A DNA stretch of 50,836 nucleotides from Lamprobacter sp964516305 (GCA_964516305.1 CAZEZH010000008.1:1-50836), one strand, 5' to 3'. Shown: positions 8,831 through 17,099, counted from the first letter of the stretch. A program made the numbers and translations. Notes: generated from the sequence alone by a model not told the origin.

Positions 8831-9775
8831 ATGTCGACACCCTCTGCACGCATCCGACCAGGTCAAAACGGTTCGCATCTCCGGCCGATACGCGTCGGCG
8901 TTCGGCCGGTGTTGAGCGCTTGCGCCCTCCTGCTCTGGCTCTGCTCGTTTGTCATCATTGCCGGCGAGGAGCCCCGGGGGCAGATCACCGCGCCCCAGGC
9001 CGGGCTCGGTGAAGTCGATGCCGAGAAGGCTGCGATGCGCCTACAGCTCGATCTCCTCAATCGTAAGCAATCGGATCTGGAGGCTGAGGCAGCTCAAGTG
9101 GGGCCACTCAAACGCCGGCTAAGCCAGAGCCAAACAGCCGCCGAGCGCGCCGCGGCCGCAGCCGAAGCGCTGCGCGCCGAGATCGCGCGGTTAAAGCAGC
9201 AGCGCCAAGGCGAAGCACAGAAGCACACCGCACAGCTGACCGCCGCCGAGCTGCGACTACGCGAGCACAAAGATCGGGCGGGCAGCCTCGATGCTCAGAT
9301 CCAGCGCCTTGAGCAGCAGCTCGCACAACGCGCAGCGCAGATCGAGCGCTTAGAAGCGGCCGAAGCTCGGCGCGCGGAGACGAAGCGTCAACTCGAGATG
9401 CGACTCGACGAGCTGCGCGCCCGCTTGCCGGCACCTGAAGGCGGCACTGTCACCGCCGCTGACGCACGCGAAAAAGCACGCGCAGACGCGCAGACGCTGC
9501 AGCGCCTGATCAACGAAGGTCAGGGGGTCAACAACCCGCAGCTTTGGCAGCAGATCCGCGAGACTGAGAATGCATTGCATCGCAATCAGTATCTCCTCGC
9601 TCGCGCTGAAGGAAGTCGTACCGTCTATCGGGTACGGCCCGGCGACACGCTCGCGCACATCAGCGTAATGATGTATGGGACAGATGAGGCTTGGCAGGGG
9701 ATCTTCGAGGCTAATCGTCACCTGCTCGATGAGCCAGATCGCGTCCTACCGGGTTTGACCTTGGTGATTCCATAG
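8831..9775 (+). CDS. Membrane-anchored coiled-coil protein with C-terminal LysM domain
   Basis: Probably a peptidoglycan-binding periplasmic protein. The ATG at 8831 is preceded by GGAG at 8821-8824. The 314-residue product has an N-terminal membrane anchor (LSACALLLWLCSFVIIAG, about residues 30-47), a long Ala/Arg/Glu/Gln-rich coiled coil (about 60-215) and a LysM domain at about 265-314 with the typical YRVRPGDTLAHIS opening and an N-x-x-LL close. LysM binds N-acetylglucosamine-containing glycans, so the coiled coil would span from the inner membrane to the cell wall. It recalls FimV-like and tail-fibre-like LysM proteins, but neither identity can be claimed. A palindrome lies immediately upstream. 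Confidence 0.8.
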   Translation: MSTPSARIRPGQNGSHLRPIRVGVRPVLSACALLLWLCSFVIIAGEEPRGQITAPQAGLGEVDAEKAAMRLQLDLLNRKQSDLEAEAAQVGPLKRRLSQSQTAAERAAAAAEALRAEIARLKQQRQGEAQKHTAQLTAAELRLREHKDRAGSLDAQIQRLEQQLAQRAAQIERLEAAEARRAETKRQLEMRLDELRARLPAPEGGTVTAADAREKARADAQTLQRLINEGQGVNNPQLWQQIRETENALHRNQYLLARAEGSRTVYRVRPGDTLAHISVMMYGTDEAWQGIFEANRHLLDEPDRVLPGLTLVIP

Positions 9776-9929
9776 ACTGCCACTTCTAACCCATAGCGGT
9801 CCTGAGAGCCGAATCTGCTTGCCCGTGCCCTATCAAGGTCCCAGACTCATCACCACAGACATCTCCCCTTTCGCGTGGGCCACGGCCAGGTCCACCCCAC
9901 TGCACACTGATTGCTCGCTCGCTTCGCCC

Positions 9930-10283
9930 ATGACGATCACGCCAAGCGCCTTTTTTGGTGCACTCGCGCACGACACCCGATTGCGAACGTTGATGCTGCT
10001 GTACCAGCATTCCGAACTCTGCGTCTGCGAACTGACCTATGCGATCGGGGTCAGCCAACCTCACCTCTCTCGCCACCTCGCACAACTGCGCGAGCTTGGT
10101 TTGGTCACCGATCGCCGCGCAAGCACCTGGGTTTACTACCGGATCAATCCAGAGCTACCGAACTGGGCGAAGGCGGTACTCCGAGACACCGAAGCCGGCC
10201 TGAAACTCATCCCGACCTTCATGAACGACGGTAGTGCGTTGAATAGGATGCCCAATCGACCCGATGCGCCGCGCTGCCTCTAA
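9930..10283 (+). CDS. arsR: ArsR/SmtB-family arsenic-responsive repressor
   Basis: Winged-helix repressor that releases DNA on binding As(III) or another thiophilic metal. The start is most likely ATG 9930, giving 117 residues beginning MTITPSAFFGAL; the longer frame from 9819 adds 37 non-homologous residues. The metal site ELCVCEL lies at the start of the recognition-helix region, matching the ELCVCDL motif of classical ArsR, and the DNA-reading helix SQPHLSRHLAQLRELGLV follows. It leads a plus-strand cluster of arsenic-type genes. Candidate target sites upstream of the pstS, permease and thioredoxin genes are described separately. Confidence 0.88.
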   Translation: MTITPSAFFGALAHDTRLRTLMLLYQHSELCVCELTYAIGVSQPHLSRHLAQLRELGLVTDRRASTWVYYRINPELPNWAKAVLRDTEAGLKLIPTFMNDGSALNRMPNRPDAPRCL

Positions 10284-10476
10284 GGCGATTTCTGTCAAAG
10301 CCCATAACGCCCTGCTGGTCTTTTCGCGCGCTCTGCATCGCGTCGCCGGTCACACCGCCCGGCTATGCTCCCAACGACGCACCTTGAAGGCAAACAAAAA
10401 CCCTGCGCAATTCGGTACGAGCTTTTCCGGCAATCGCCTAAGCCATCACATGATCAGCGCCGTTTAGATCGACAAG

Positions 10477-10505
10477 CTGTCATCACTCTGTAAACATTTG
10501 GTCAT
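10477..10505 (+). promoter_or_regulatory. Three-unit Pho box upstream of pstS
   Basis: Three 7-mers are phased exactly 11 bp apart: CTGTCAT (10477-10483), CTGTAAA (10488-10494) and TGGTCAT (10499-10505), with AT-rich 4-bp spacers CACT and CATT. The PhoB consensus is two CTGTCAT-like heptamers separated by 4 bp, so the first unit is perfect and the phase is as expected. A -10-like TAGACT lies at 10527-10532. Phosphate-starvation induction of the downstream pstS-like gene is inferred. Confidence 0.72.
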
Positions 10506-10571
10506 CCGTATATGCCATTTGAACGATAGACTACAGGGACCCTGAGATCCTTCGCACCCACGGAGACCAAG

Positions 10572-11642
10572 ATGCGTCCGCCCGTACCGCTTGCGACCAT
10601 TGCATCAGTATCCATCCTCTGCCTCTCCATCCTCAGTGGATGCCAACCGGAACAGGCCAACACGGCCGGCGCCCCCGAGCAAGCCCCTGGCGATAGCGCG
10701 ATCACCGCTGCTGGGTCTTCATTCGCGGCGCCAATGTTCAACAAATGGCTTGAGGTCTATGGCGCTGAGCACACCGACCTAGGCCTGAGCTATGACTCCG
10801 TCGGCAGCGGCGCCGGCATCGAGCGCTTTATCGCAGGCAGCGTCGATATCGGCGCCACCGATGCACCTTTGCGCCCCGAGCAGGCAGATCAGATCGACGG
10901 CGGCTTCGCGCAACTGCCGGTCACCGGTGGCATGATCGCCATCGCTTACAACCTGCCCGATTTCCCCGGCCCGCTCAATCTCCCGCGGGACGTCTACACC
11001 GAAATCTTCCTCGGCAACACCTTCCGCTGGGATGACCCGCGCATCGCCGCCGCCAACCCCGGCCTCAAGCTACCGCACAAGCTGATACAGGTCGTCGGTC
11101 GCCGCGACTCCAGCGGTACCACCTTCGCCTTCACCAACCACCTCGCCGCAATCAGCGACGAGTGGGCGCAGGGCCCTGGCGTCGCCAAGCGTATCGACTG
11201 GCCCGGTGGCGCAATGGAGGCCAACGGCAACGAGGGCGTCGCCCAACGCATCAAGATCACCCAGGGCTCGATCGGATACGTCGAAGCCGGCTTCGCACAG
11301 CGCCTTGGCCTCTCGATCGCCTGGCTCGAAAACGAGGTCGGCGGTTTCGTGCTCCCCACGATCGAGACTGGTCGCCGGGGCCTCGCCAACGGCTCCGATA
11401 TGCCACCGACCGACCTAACCCGCACCATCCCCGATCCGCAAGGTGCCCGCTCCTACCCAATCGTCACCTACACCTGGGCACTGCTGCGAGCGGCCTACGA
11501 CACGCCAGCCAAGACCACAGAGGTACAAGACCTCGTGCGCTGGATGCTGACCGACGGCCAAGCGTACGCCGAGGCGCTACGCTACGTGCCACTGCCAGAG
11601 AACATGGTCCAAGCGGCGCTCGCCGAGCTGGATAACCCATAG
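10572..11642 (+). CDS. pstS: PstS-family phosphate-binding lipoprotein in arsenic cluster
   Basis: Periplasmic binding protein that captures phosphate for a PstCAB transporter. The 356-residue product starts with a lipoprotein signal peptide ending in the lipobox LSGC (Cys near residue 24). The PstS phosphate-loop elements are visible: ITAAGSSFAAPMFNKW near residue 43, the SVGSGAGIERF stretch near 76, and RRDSSGTTFAFTNHL near 178. The start ATG is preceded by GGAG at 10562-10565. No pstC, pstA, pstB or phoU follows; instead GAPDH and arsJ do. Stand-alone PstS genes are a recurrent feature of arsenic islands and may help select phosphate over arsenate. A Pho box lies directly upstream, suggesting control by PhoB as well as possibly ArsR. 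Confidence 0.9.
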   Translation: MRPPVPLATIASVSILCLSILSGCQPEQANTAGAPEQAPGDSAITAAGSSFAAPMFNKWLEVYGAEHTDLGLSYDSVGSGAGIERFIAGSVDIGATDAPLRPEQADQIDGGFAQLPVTGGMIAIAYNLPDFPGPLNLPRDVYTEIFLGNTFRWDDPRIAAANPGLKLPHKLIQVVGRRDSSGTTFAFTNHLAAISDEWAQGPGVAKRIDWPGGAMEANGNEGVAQRIKITQGSIGYVEAGFAQRLGLSIAWLENEVGGFVLPTIETGRRGLANGSDMPPTDLTRTIPDPQGARSYPIVTYTWALLRAAYDTPAKTTEVQDLVRWMLTDGQAYAEALRYVPLPENMVQAALAELDNP

Positions 11643-11673
11643 CTAGGCAGCCTCGAGGAAGCAAGCCGAGACA

Positions 11674-11692
11674 CCGGCTGTCCAGCAGCCGG
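11674..11692 (+). repeat. Small hairpin between pstS and GAPDH genes
   Basis: Perfect 7-bp arms CCGGCTG and CAGCCGG enclose a 5-nt loop, 31 bases after the pstS stop. No U-tract follows, so it is more likely an mRNA-processing or stability element than a strong terminator. Confidence 0.4.
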
Positions 11693-11759
11693 CCAATCGG
11701 ACTAATCTGTTCGGGGTAAACGACCCCACAACCAACAACCCAATCTTTCGGAGGCCACT

Positions 11760-12782
11760 TTGAGCACCCGCATCGGCATCAACGGCTTCGGCCGCATGGG
11801 CAGACTTGCGCTTCGCGCGGCCATGGATCGCGTCGCCGGCACTGACCTTAGCTTTACCCGCATCAACGAGATCGCCTGCAACGCCGCCGGCTCCGCGCAT
11901 CTGCTGCAATTCGACTCGGTGCACGGGCGTTGGAACCACGACTGCAGCGGCAACCAAACCGCCAACGGCGAGCAGATCAGCATCGATGGCCAGACCCTCG
12001 CGTACAGCCAGCACAAGACCATCGCCGAAGGCGACTGGTCCGACTGCGACATCGTCTTCGAAGCCACCGGCAAGCATCACAAACACCCCGAACTGCTGCA
12101 AGGCTACCTCGACCAGGGCGTCAAGACCGTCATCGTCGCCGCGCCGACCCAGGGCGCGCTCGACATCGTCTACGGCGTCAACCACGACCGCTACAATCCG
12201 GCCGAGCACCGCCTCCTCACCGCCGCCTCTTGCACCACCAACTGCCTAGCGCCGGTGGTCAAGGTCATGCACGAGCAGATCGGCATCGTCCACGGTTGCA
12301 TGACCACCATCCACAACATCACCAACACCCAGCGCATCGTCGACCTAGGCCACAAAGACCTACGCCGCGCCCGCGCCTGTGGCGAATCACTGATCCCGAC
12401 CACTACCGGCAGCGCCAAAGCGATCACCAAGATATTCCCCGAACTCACCGGCAAGCTCAATGGCCACGCCGTGCGCGTGCCACTGCTCAACGCCTCGCTC
12501 ACCGACTTTGTCTTCGAAGCCGCGCGCCCGGTCACCGCAGAAGAGATCAACGCCCTGCTCAAGACCGCCGCCAACGGCGAACTCGCCGGCATCCTCGGCT
12601 ATGAAGAACGCCCCCTGGTCTCGGTCGACTACCTCAACGACCCCCACTCTTCCATCGTCGACGCCCTCTCGACCATGGTCATCGACGATACCCAGGTGAA
12701 GCTCTATGCCTGGTACGACAATGAATGGGGCTATGTGAATCGGATGATCGACATCGCCGAGATGGTCGCCGAATCCCTCTAA
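11760..12782 (+). CDS. ArsJ-associated glyceraldehyde-3-phosphate dehydrogenase
   Basis: In arsenic clusters this dedicated GAPDH uses arsenate in place of phosphate to form 1-arseno-3-phosphoglycerate, which the neighbouring ArsJ exports. The 340-residue protein has the NAD-binding GINGFGRMGR at residues 6-15, the catalytic Cys158 in SCTTNC, and the histidine of TTIHNITNTQ near residue 185. The C-terminal YDNEWGYVNRM is standard. The start is TTG 11760, supported by an ideal GGAGG at 11750-11754; no ATG fits. The INEIACNAAGSAHLL segment matches my memory of the ArsJ-associated subfamily better than housekeeping GAPDH. It lies between pstS and arsJ on the same strand. Confidence 0.9.
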   Translation: MSTRIGINGFGRMGRLALRAAMDRVAGTDLSFTRINEIACNAAGSAHLLQFDSVHGRWNHDCSGNQTANGEQISIDGQTLAYSQHKTIAEGDWSDCDIVFEATGKHHKHPELLQGYLDQGVKTVIVAAPTQGALDIVYGVNHDRYNPAEHRLLTAASCTTNCLAPVVKVMHEQIGIVHGCMTTIHNITNTQRIVDLGHKDLRRARACGESLIPTTTGSAKAITKIFPELTGKLNGHAVRVPLLNASLTDFVFEAARPVTAEEINALLKTAANGELAGILGYEERPLVSVDYLNDPHSSIVDALSTMVIDDTQVKLYAWYDNEWGYVNRMIDIAEMVAESL

Positions 12783-12875
12783 CCTCAGCAGTCAACGCGC
12801 CCCCCATGATGGCAGCCGCAACCAGGCCAATCAGACCCGACAATCGTACTTAGCCTGGATCAAGGGCTGGTGACG

Positions 12876-12921
12876 GGCTCGGGTACCGCTGCGCGCGGGT
12901 GTGCGCAGCGGTACCCGAGCC
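12876..12921 (+). repeat. Long perfect inverted repeat between GAPDH gene and arsJ
   Basis: Arms 12876-12894 and 12903-12921 are exact 19-nt complements around an 8-nt loop. Pairing continues outward through 12872-12875 with 12922-12925 including one G-U, for about 23 bp. No T-run follows on either strand. It could act as an attenuator, an RNase-protection stem that sets the GAPDH:ArsJ ratio, or a REP-like element. Confidence 0.75.
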
Positions 12922-12997
12922 TGTCCCGCTACGCCGCCAGAACTCAAACGCCAAACCACCCTCGGCAGATCAACTCAATAGCCGATCAACATCACGC

Positions 12998-14872
12998 ATG
13001 GACAAGAACACCCGCAACTACCTAACGGTTACGGCCGGCTACTGGGCCTTCACCATCACCGACGGCGCCATCCGCATGCTCGTGGTGCTCTACTTCCACC
13101 AGCTCGGCTACTCGCCGTTCGAGGTGGCGATGCTGTTCCTCTTCTACGAGGTCTTCGGCATCATCACCAATCTGGTCGGCGGCTGGCTCGGCGCACGCAT
13201 CGGCCTGAACCTCACCATGCACATCGGTATGGGCCTGCAAGTCTTCGCGCTGATGATGCTCACCGTGCCCGATGCCTGGCTCGGCGTGGCCTATGTGATG
13301 GCCGCCCAAGCCCTATCCGGCATCGCCAAGGACCTCAACAAGATGTCCGCCAAGGCTTCGGTCAAGACCCTGACGGGCGACGGCCCTGACGGCGAGTCCA
13401 AGCTGTTCAAGTATGTCGCCGTGCTGACCGGGTCCAAGAACGCACTCAAGGGCGCAGGCTTCTTCGTCGGCGCCGCGCTGCTGCAGGCGTTCGGCTTCCG
13501 CAATGCCCTCTTCTTTCTCGCCGGTGGATTGTTCCTGGTGATGGTCATCACCATCGCACTATTGCCTTCCGGCGTCGGCAAACTCCAGGAGAAGGCCAAG
13601 TTCACGCAGGTGTTCTCCAATACCCCGGCCATCAACTGGCTCTCGGCGGCGCGTTTCTTCCTGTTTGGTGCGCGCGATATCTGGTTCGTCGTCGCACTGC
13701 CGGTCTTCCTCTATGACGTGCTCGGATGGGATTACACCGAGGTCGGCGCCTTCCTCGCGCTCTGGGTCATCGGCTACGGCTTCGTCCAGGCCGGCGCCCC
13801 AGCGCTGATCCGACCAAACAAGCAGGGGCAGGGTCCCAGCGGACGCACGGCGCTGTTTGGTGCGCTGGTGCTGGCGGTGATTCCAGCTGGCATCGCGCTA
13901 GGCATCACGCAGGGGCCAGGTCTTACCCCGGGGCTTGCGACAACGCTGACGAATCTGACCGGAGCCGACCTGGGCTGGCTTATGACGGCCTCCACGCCCG
14001 AGATCCAGAGCGCGGTGCTGATCGGTGGCCTGATGCTGTTCGGCATCGTCTTCGCCATCAACTCCGCCGTCCATTCCTATCTGATCCTGGCCTATGCCGA
14101 CTCCGACAAGGTCGCACTCAACGTCGGTTTCTACTACATGGCCAATGCTGGTGGAAGGCTCGCCGGCACGGTACTGTCGGGCCTCATCTATCAGCTCCAG
14201 GGTCTGGAAGGTTGTCTCTGGTGGTCTACCGGCTTCGTGCTCATTGCTGCCCTGCTCTCGCTTTGGCTACCTCGCGCTTCCCAAACAGCCGCCCATCCAT
14301 CTGCACCGCCCCAATCCAAGCTTGTCGACGCCGAGGGCGTCGTCGAGCCGACACGGCTGGCCGAGCTCTATGCGCCTATCTCGGGTCGGATTCAGGGCTG
14401 TTCGGTGCGCGAGGGTGACGATGTCAGCGCCGGACAGGTCCTGCTGCGCATCCTGCCAATCCACGCCGACAGCACCGAGCATGGCGTCCAGGCGCCTTGG
14501 GACGGTTCGGTTGCACGTGCTCATGTACGCGTCGAGGGGCGCGAGGTCGCGGCGCAGACGCTGTTGTTCGAGCTTTTCGACCCGAAAAGCCTCGTGCTGC
14601 GATTCTCCATCGACGGGTCGCGGGCATCCGGCCTAGCCATCGGCCAAAACGTACAGGCCCACTTCACTGGCGCGCCGAACAGCCCTATTGTTCTGACGCT
14701 GACGCGCGCCTGGCCGGCTCTTGAGCCGGAGACCGGTCGACGCGTGTTCGAGGCACGCCTTCCAGCGCAAGCCGACTTTGCCATCGGCATGGCGGCACAG
14801 GTGCGCGTTGAGCTCGCCGGCGCCGGGCAACTTCCCGCTTCGACGACGCTCATGGAAGCCATGCCCACCTAG
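12998..14872 (+). CDS. arsJ: ArsJ organoarsenical efflux permease fused to a C-terminal HlyD-like adaptor domain
   Basis: ArsJ is the major-facilitator permease that expels 1-arseno-3-phosphoglycerate. From ATG 12998 the protein has 624 residues, against roughly 400-430 for ordinary ArsJ as I recall. Residues 1-425 are the ArsJ core with about twelve transmembrane helices; the opening YWAFTITDGAIRMLVVLYF and the FYEVFGIITNLVGGW segment are characteristic. After a short Pro/Ala linker (about 426-445) comes a barrel-sandwich domain (GRIQGCSVREGDDVSAGQVL near 470, then VQAPWDGSVARAHVRVEG near 500) and a beta-barrel-like part (LVLRFSIDGSRASGLAIGQN near 540, then a C-terminal GMAAQVRVELAG), as in RND/HlyD periplasmic adaptors but without the alpha-hairpin. 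The frame is continuous. An even helix count would leave this domain in the cytosol, which is odd for an adaptor. A strong hairpin lies upstream. Confidence 0.88.
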   Translation: MDKNTRNYLTVTAGYWAFTITDGAIRMLVVLYFHQLGYSPFEVAMLFLFYEVFGIITNLVGGWLGARIGLNLTMHIGMGLQVFALMMLTVPDAWLGVAYVMAAQALSGIAKDLNKMSAKASVKTLTGDGPDGESKLFKYVAVLTGSKNALKGAGFFVGAALLQAFGFRNALFFLAGGLFLVMVITIALLPSGVGKLQEKAKFTQVFSNTPAINWLSAARFFLFGARDIWFVVALPVFLYDVLGWDYTEVGAFLALWVIGYGFVQAGAPALIRPNKQGQGPSGRTALFGALVLAVIPAGIALGITQGPGLTPGLATTLTNLTGADLGWLMTASTPEIQSAVLIGGLMLFGIVFAINSAVHSYLILAYADSDKVALNVGFYYMANAGGRLAGTVLSGLIYQLQGLEGCLWWSTGFVLIAALLSLWLPRASQTAAHPSAPPQSKLVDAEGVVEPTRLAELYAPISGRIQGCSVREGDDVSAGQVLLRILPIHADSTEHGVQAPWDGSVARAHVRVEGREVAAQTLLFELFDPKSLVLRFSIDGSRASGLAIGQNVQAHFTGAPNSPIVLTLTRAWPALEPETGRRVFEARLPAQADFAIGMAAQVRVELAGAGQLPASTTLMEAMPT

Positions 14873-14909
14873 ACCTGGGACACGCCTAAAAGAAAGCCCG
14901 AGTCAGGCA

Positions 14910-14936
14910 TACGAAATTCCATATCTGTTAGTCTTG
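14910..14936 (+). promoter_or_regulatory. Extended -10 promoter with overlapping dyad, permease gene
   Basis: TGTTAGTCT (14926-14934) fits an extended -10 (TG-N-TANNNT). Just upstream ATACGAAATTCCATAT (14909 region) is an imperfect dyad. The 27-bp block matches 20 positions of the block at 17292-17318 before the thioredoxin gene, with no gaps. The overlap of dyad and promoter is what a repressor such as ArsR would need. Confidence 0.5.
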
Positions 14937-14950
14937 GCATCAGACGCACA

Positions 14951-14974
14951 GTCGCCTGCATCGTGGCAGGCGAC
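14951..14974 (+). promoter_or_regulatory. Leader hairpin before the permease gene
   Basis: Exact 9-nt arms GTCGCCTGC and GCAGGCGAC flank a 6-nt loop, between the proposed promoter and the ATG at 14998. It would form in the 5' leader of the permease transcript. There is no T-tract. Confidence 0.5.
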
Positions 14975-14997
14975 GCCACCGCCTCTGGAACTTCTCT

Positions 14998-15960
14998 ATG
15001 CCTGATCCCTTTTCCTGGCTCGGCGACCTAGTCGCCTATTCGCTATTCGGCCTGAGCCCCGATTCGGCCGCCGGCGCGGCGCTGCAGTTCTTCGTCATGG
15101 ATGTGGCCAAGATCTTCGCGCTCTTGGTCATCGTCATCTACATCATGGGCCTGCTGCGCGCGCTGGTCTCGCCAGAGCGGGTGCGCGAATTTGTGCGCGG
15201 CCGGCCGGACTGGCAGGCGCGCGGCATGGCCGTCGGTCTGGGGGCGATGACGCCGTTCTGTTCCTGCTCCTCGGTACCGCTGTTCATCGGCTTCGTCGAG
15301 GCCGGCATCCCGCTCGGGGTGACCTTCTCGTTTCTGATCGCATCACCGATGATCAACGAGGTCGCAGCGGTACTGCTGATCGGCATCCTCGGTTGGAAGC
15401 TGGCGCTGCTCTACATCGCCGCCGGGCTGATCGTCGCCTGGTTCGGCGGTATCATCATGCAGCGCTTCAAACCGGAGCGCTGGGTCGAAGACTACGTCTG
15501 GAAGATCCATATGGGCGAGGTCACCGCTCAACGCCCGGATACCAGCTTGCGCGGTCGGCATCGGTTCGCCGTCGCCGAGGTCAAGGAGATCTTGCGCCGG
15601 ATTTGGAAGTGGGTCTTTATCGGCATCGGCGTCGGCGCGCTCTTCCACGGCTTCGTGCCGGAGCAATGGGTGGTCGACAACCTCGGCGATGGCCAATGGC
15701 TGGCAGTGCCCGGCGCGGTGCTGGTCGGCATCCCGCTGTACTCCAACGCCACCGGCGTCATCCCCGTCGCTGAGGCCATGCTTGGCAAAGGGGTCGCGGT
15801 CGGCACCGTGCTGGCGCTGATGATGAGCATCGCCGCACTCTCGATACCGGAGATGCTGATCCTGCGCAAGGTCATCCGCTGGCAGGCACTGGCGCTGTTC
15901 GCCGGCGTGCTCGGGGTCTCGTTCGTGCTGGTCGGCTGGACCTTCAATTTGATCACCTGA
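14998..15960 (+). CDS. DUF318/YraQ-type permease (ArsP-like)
   Basis: An inner-membrane permease of the family that includes ArsP, an exporter of trivalent organoarsenicals. The 320-residue protein has about eight hydrophobic helices. The family signature is clear: CSCSSVPLFIGFVEAGIPLG near residue 83, followed by SFLIASPMINEVA near 110, and the second-repeat equivalent GIPLYSNATGVIPVAEAMLGKG (positions about 243-264) with its P-x-x-SNATG core. The cysteine trio CSC could coordinate a thiophilic substrate. It follows arsJ by 125 bases with its own putative promoter. Family membership is firm; whether it moves arsenicals or another metalloid is inferred from context. Confidence 0.82.
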   Translation: MPDPFSWLGDLVAYSLFGLSPDSAAGAALQFFVMDVAKIFALLVIVIYIMGLLRALVSPERVREFVRGRPDWQARGMAVGLGAMTPFCSCSSVPLFIGFVEAGIPLGVTFSFLIASPMINEVAAVLLIGILGWKLALLYIAAGLIVAWFGGIIMQRFKPERWVEDYVWKIHMGEVTAQRPDTSLRGRHRFAVAEVKEILRRIWKWVFIGIGVGALFHGFVPEQWVVDNLGDGQWLAVPGAVLVGIPLYSNATGVIPVAEAMLGKGVAVGTVLALMMSIAALSIPEMLILRKVIRWQALALFAGVLGVSFVLVGWTFNLIT

Positions 15961-15963
15961 AGC

Positions 15964-15995
15964 CCTAGTGCAGTAGGATCGAGTGCACTAGGATC
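15964..15995. repeat. Tandem 15-bp repeat and hairpin between convergent genes
   Basis: AGTGCAGTAGGATC (15967-15980) and AGTGCACTAGGATC (15982-15995) are 13/14 identical direct repeats. In addition CCTAGTGCA (15964-15972) and TGCACTAGG (15984-15992) are exact complements with an 11-nt loop, so a bidirectional terminator-like stem is possible, though no T-run is seen. Confidence 0.5.
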
Positions 15996-16052
15996 ATGCG
16001 GCAGATACTGGCTACCGGCCATGGCGCTGGACCACAGAAAGAATGACGAACA

Positions 16053-17099
16053 TTAGTCGTTGGAGAAGAGACCCATATCACGTTGACTCATCATCTCGAG
16101 CGCCTTGCCTCCGCCCCGCGCAACACAGGTCAGCGGGTCTTCAGCAACGATCACCGGCAGGCTTGTCTCCTCGGCAATCAAGCGATCAATATTACGCAGT
16201 AGAACGCTCCCGCCAGTCAGCACGATACCGCGCTCGGCGACATCTGCACCAAGCTCTGGGGGCGTTTGTTCGAGCGCCTGCTTGACGACCGTGACGATGC
16301 CCATCAGCGGCTCCTGCAATGCTTCCAAGACTTGGCTGTTATTGAGTCGGAAGCTACGCGGCATCCCCTCGGTGAGATTGCGGCCTTTGACCTCGATCTC
16401 CGTTATCTCGGTGCTCGGAAAGGCCGACCCGATTCCATGCTTGATGCGCTCGGTCGCCGCCTGGCCAATGAAGCTGCCAAAATTGCGGCGCACATAGCTG
16501 ATGATGGCGTCGTTGAAGGTGTCGCCGCCGACACGGATCGAATGGGAAAAAACGATGCCGTTGAGTGAGATCACGGCCACCTCCGCGGTACCGCCGCCGA
16601 TGTCCAGCACCATCGAGCCACGCGGCTCCTGCACCGGCAATCCGGCACCGAGCGCGGCCGCCATTAGTTCGTCGATCAGATAGACCTCGCGCGCACCAGC
16701 GCTGGACGCCAACTCCTTGATTGCACGCCGCTCGACCTGGGTCGAACCGCAGGGCACTGCGATCAGCACGCGCGGGCTCGGACGAATCATCCGCGAGCCG
16801 TGCACCTTATGCAGGAAATACTGCAACATCTTTTCGGTGATCGTGAAGTCAGCAATCACGCCATCCTTCATTGGTTGGATAGCGCGAACATCTTGCGGTG
16901 TTCGACCAAGCATCCGTTTGGCCTCGTCACCGACCGCCACCACCACCTTGCGACCAGCCTCGCTGTCCTGCCGAATCGCCACGACCGACGGCTCATTCAG
17001 GACAATTCCCTGACCGCGACTATAGATCACCGTATTCGCCGTTCCCAGGTCGATCGACAAATCGTTGGAAAAGAGTCCCCGAAAGCGCCTCAACAACAT
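16053..17099 (-). CDS. mreB: MreB-family actin homologue, apparently an orphan copy
   Basis: Bacterial actin that forms membrane-associated filaments guiding cell-wall synthesis. The 348-residue product starts at ATG 17099 (a TTG directly precedes it) and keeps the membrane-binding N-terminus RRFRGLFSND, the phosphate-1 loop DLGTANT, and PLTCVARGGGKALEM near the end. Some near-invariant sites differ from E. coli MreB as I recall it: EEPMAAA reads DELMAAA (residues 143-149), GGGTTE reads GGGTAE (168-173), and TGGG reads TGGS. No mreC or mreD follows; the next gene downstream is the convergent permease. It therefore looks like a second, divergent paralogue lying inside the arsenic cluster. Confidence 0.88.
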   Translation of the reverse strand: MLLRRFRGLFSNDLSIDLGTANTVIYSRGQGIVLNEPSVVAIRQDSEAGRKVVVAVGDEAKRMLGRTPQDVRAIQPMKDGVIADFTITEKMLQYFLHKVHGSRMIRPSPRVLIAVPCGSTQVERRAIKELASSAGAREVYLIDELMAAALGAGLPVQEPRGSMVLDIGGGTAEVAVISLNGIVFSHSIRVGGDTFNDAIISYVRRNFGSFIGQAATERIKHGIGSAFPSTEITEIEVKGRNLTEGMPRSFRLNNSQVLEALQEPLMGIVTVVKQALEQTPPELGADVAERGIVLTGGSVLLRNIDRLIAEETSLPVIVAEDPLTCVARGGGKALEMMSQRDMGLFSND

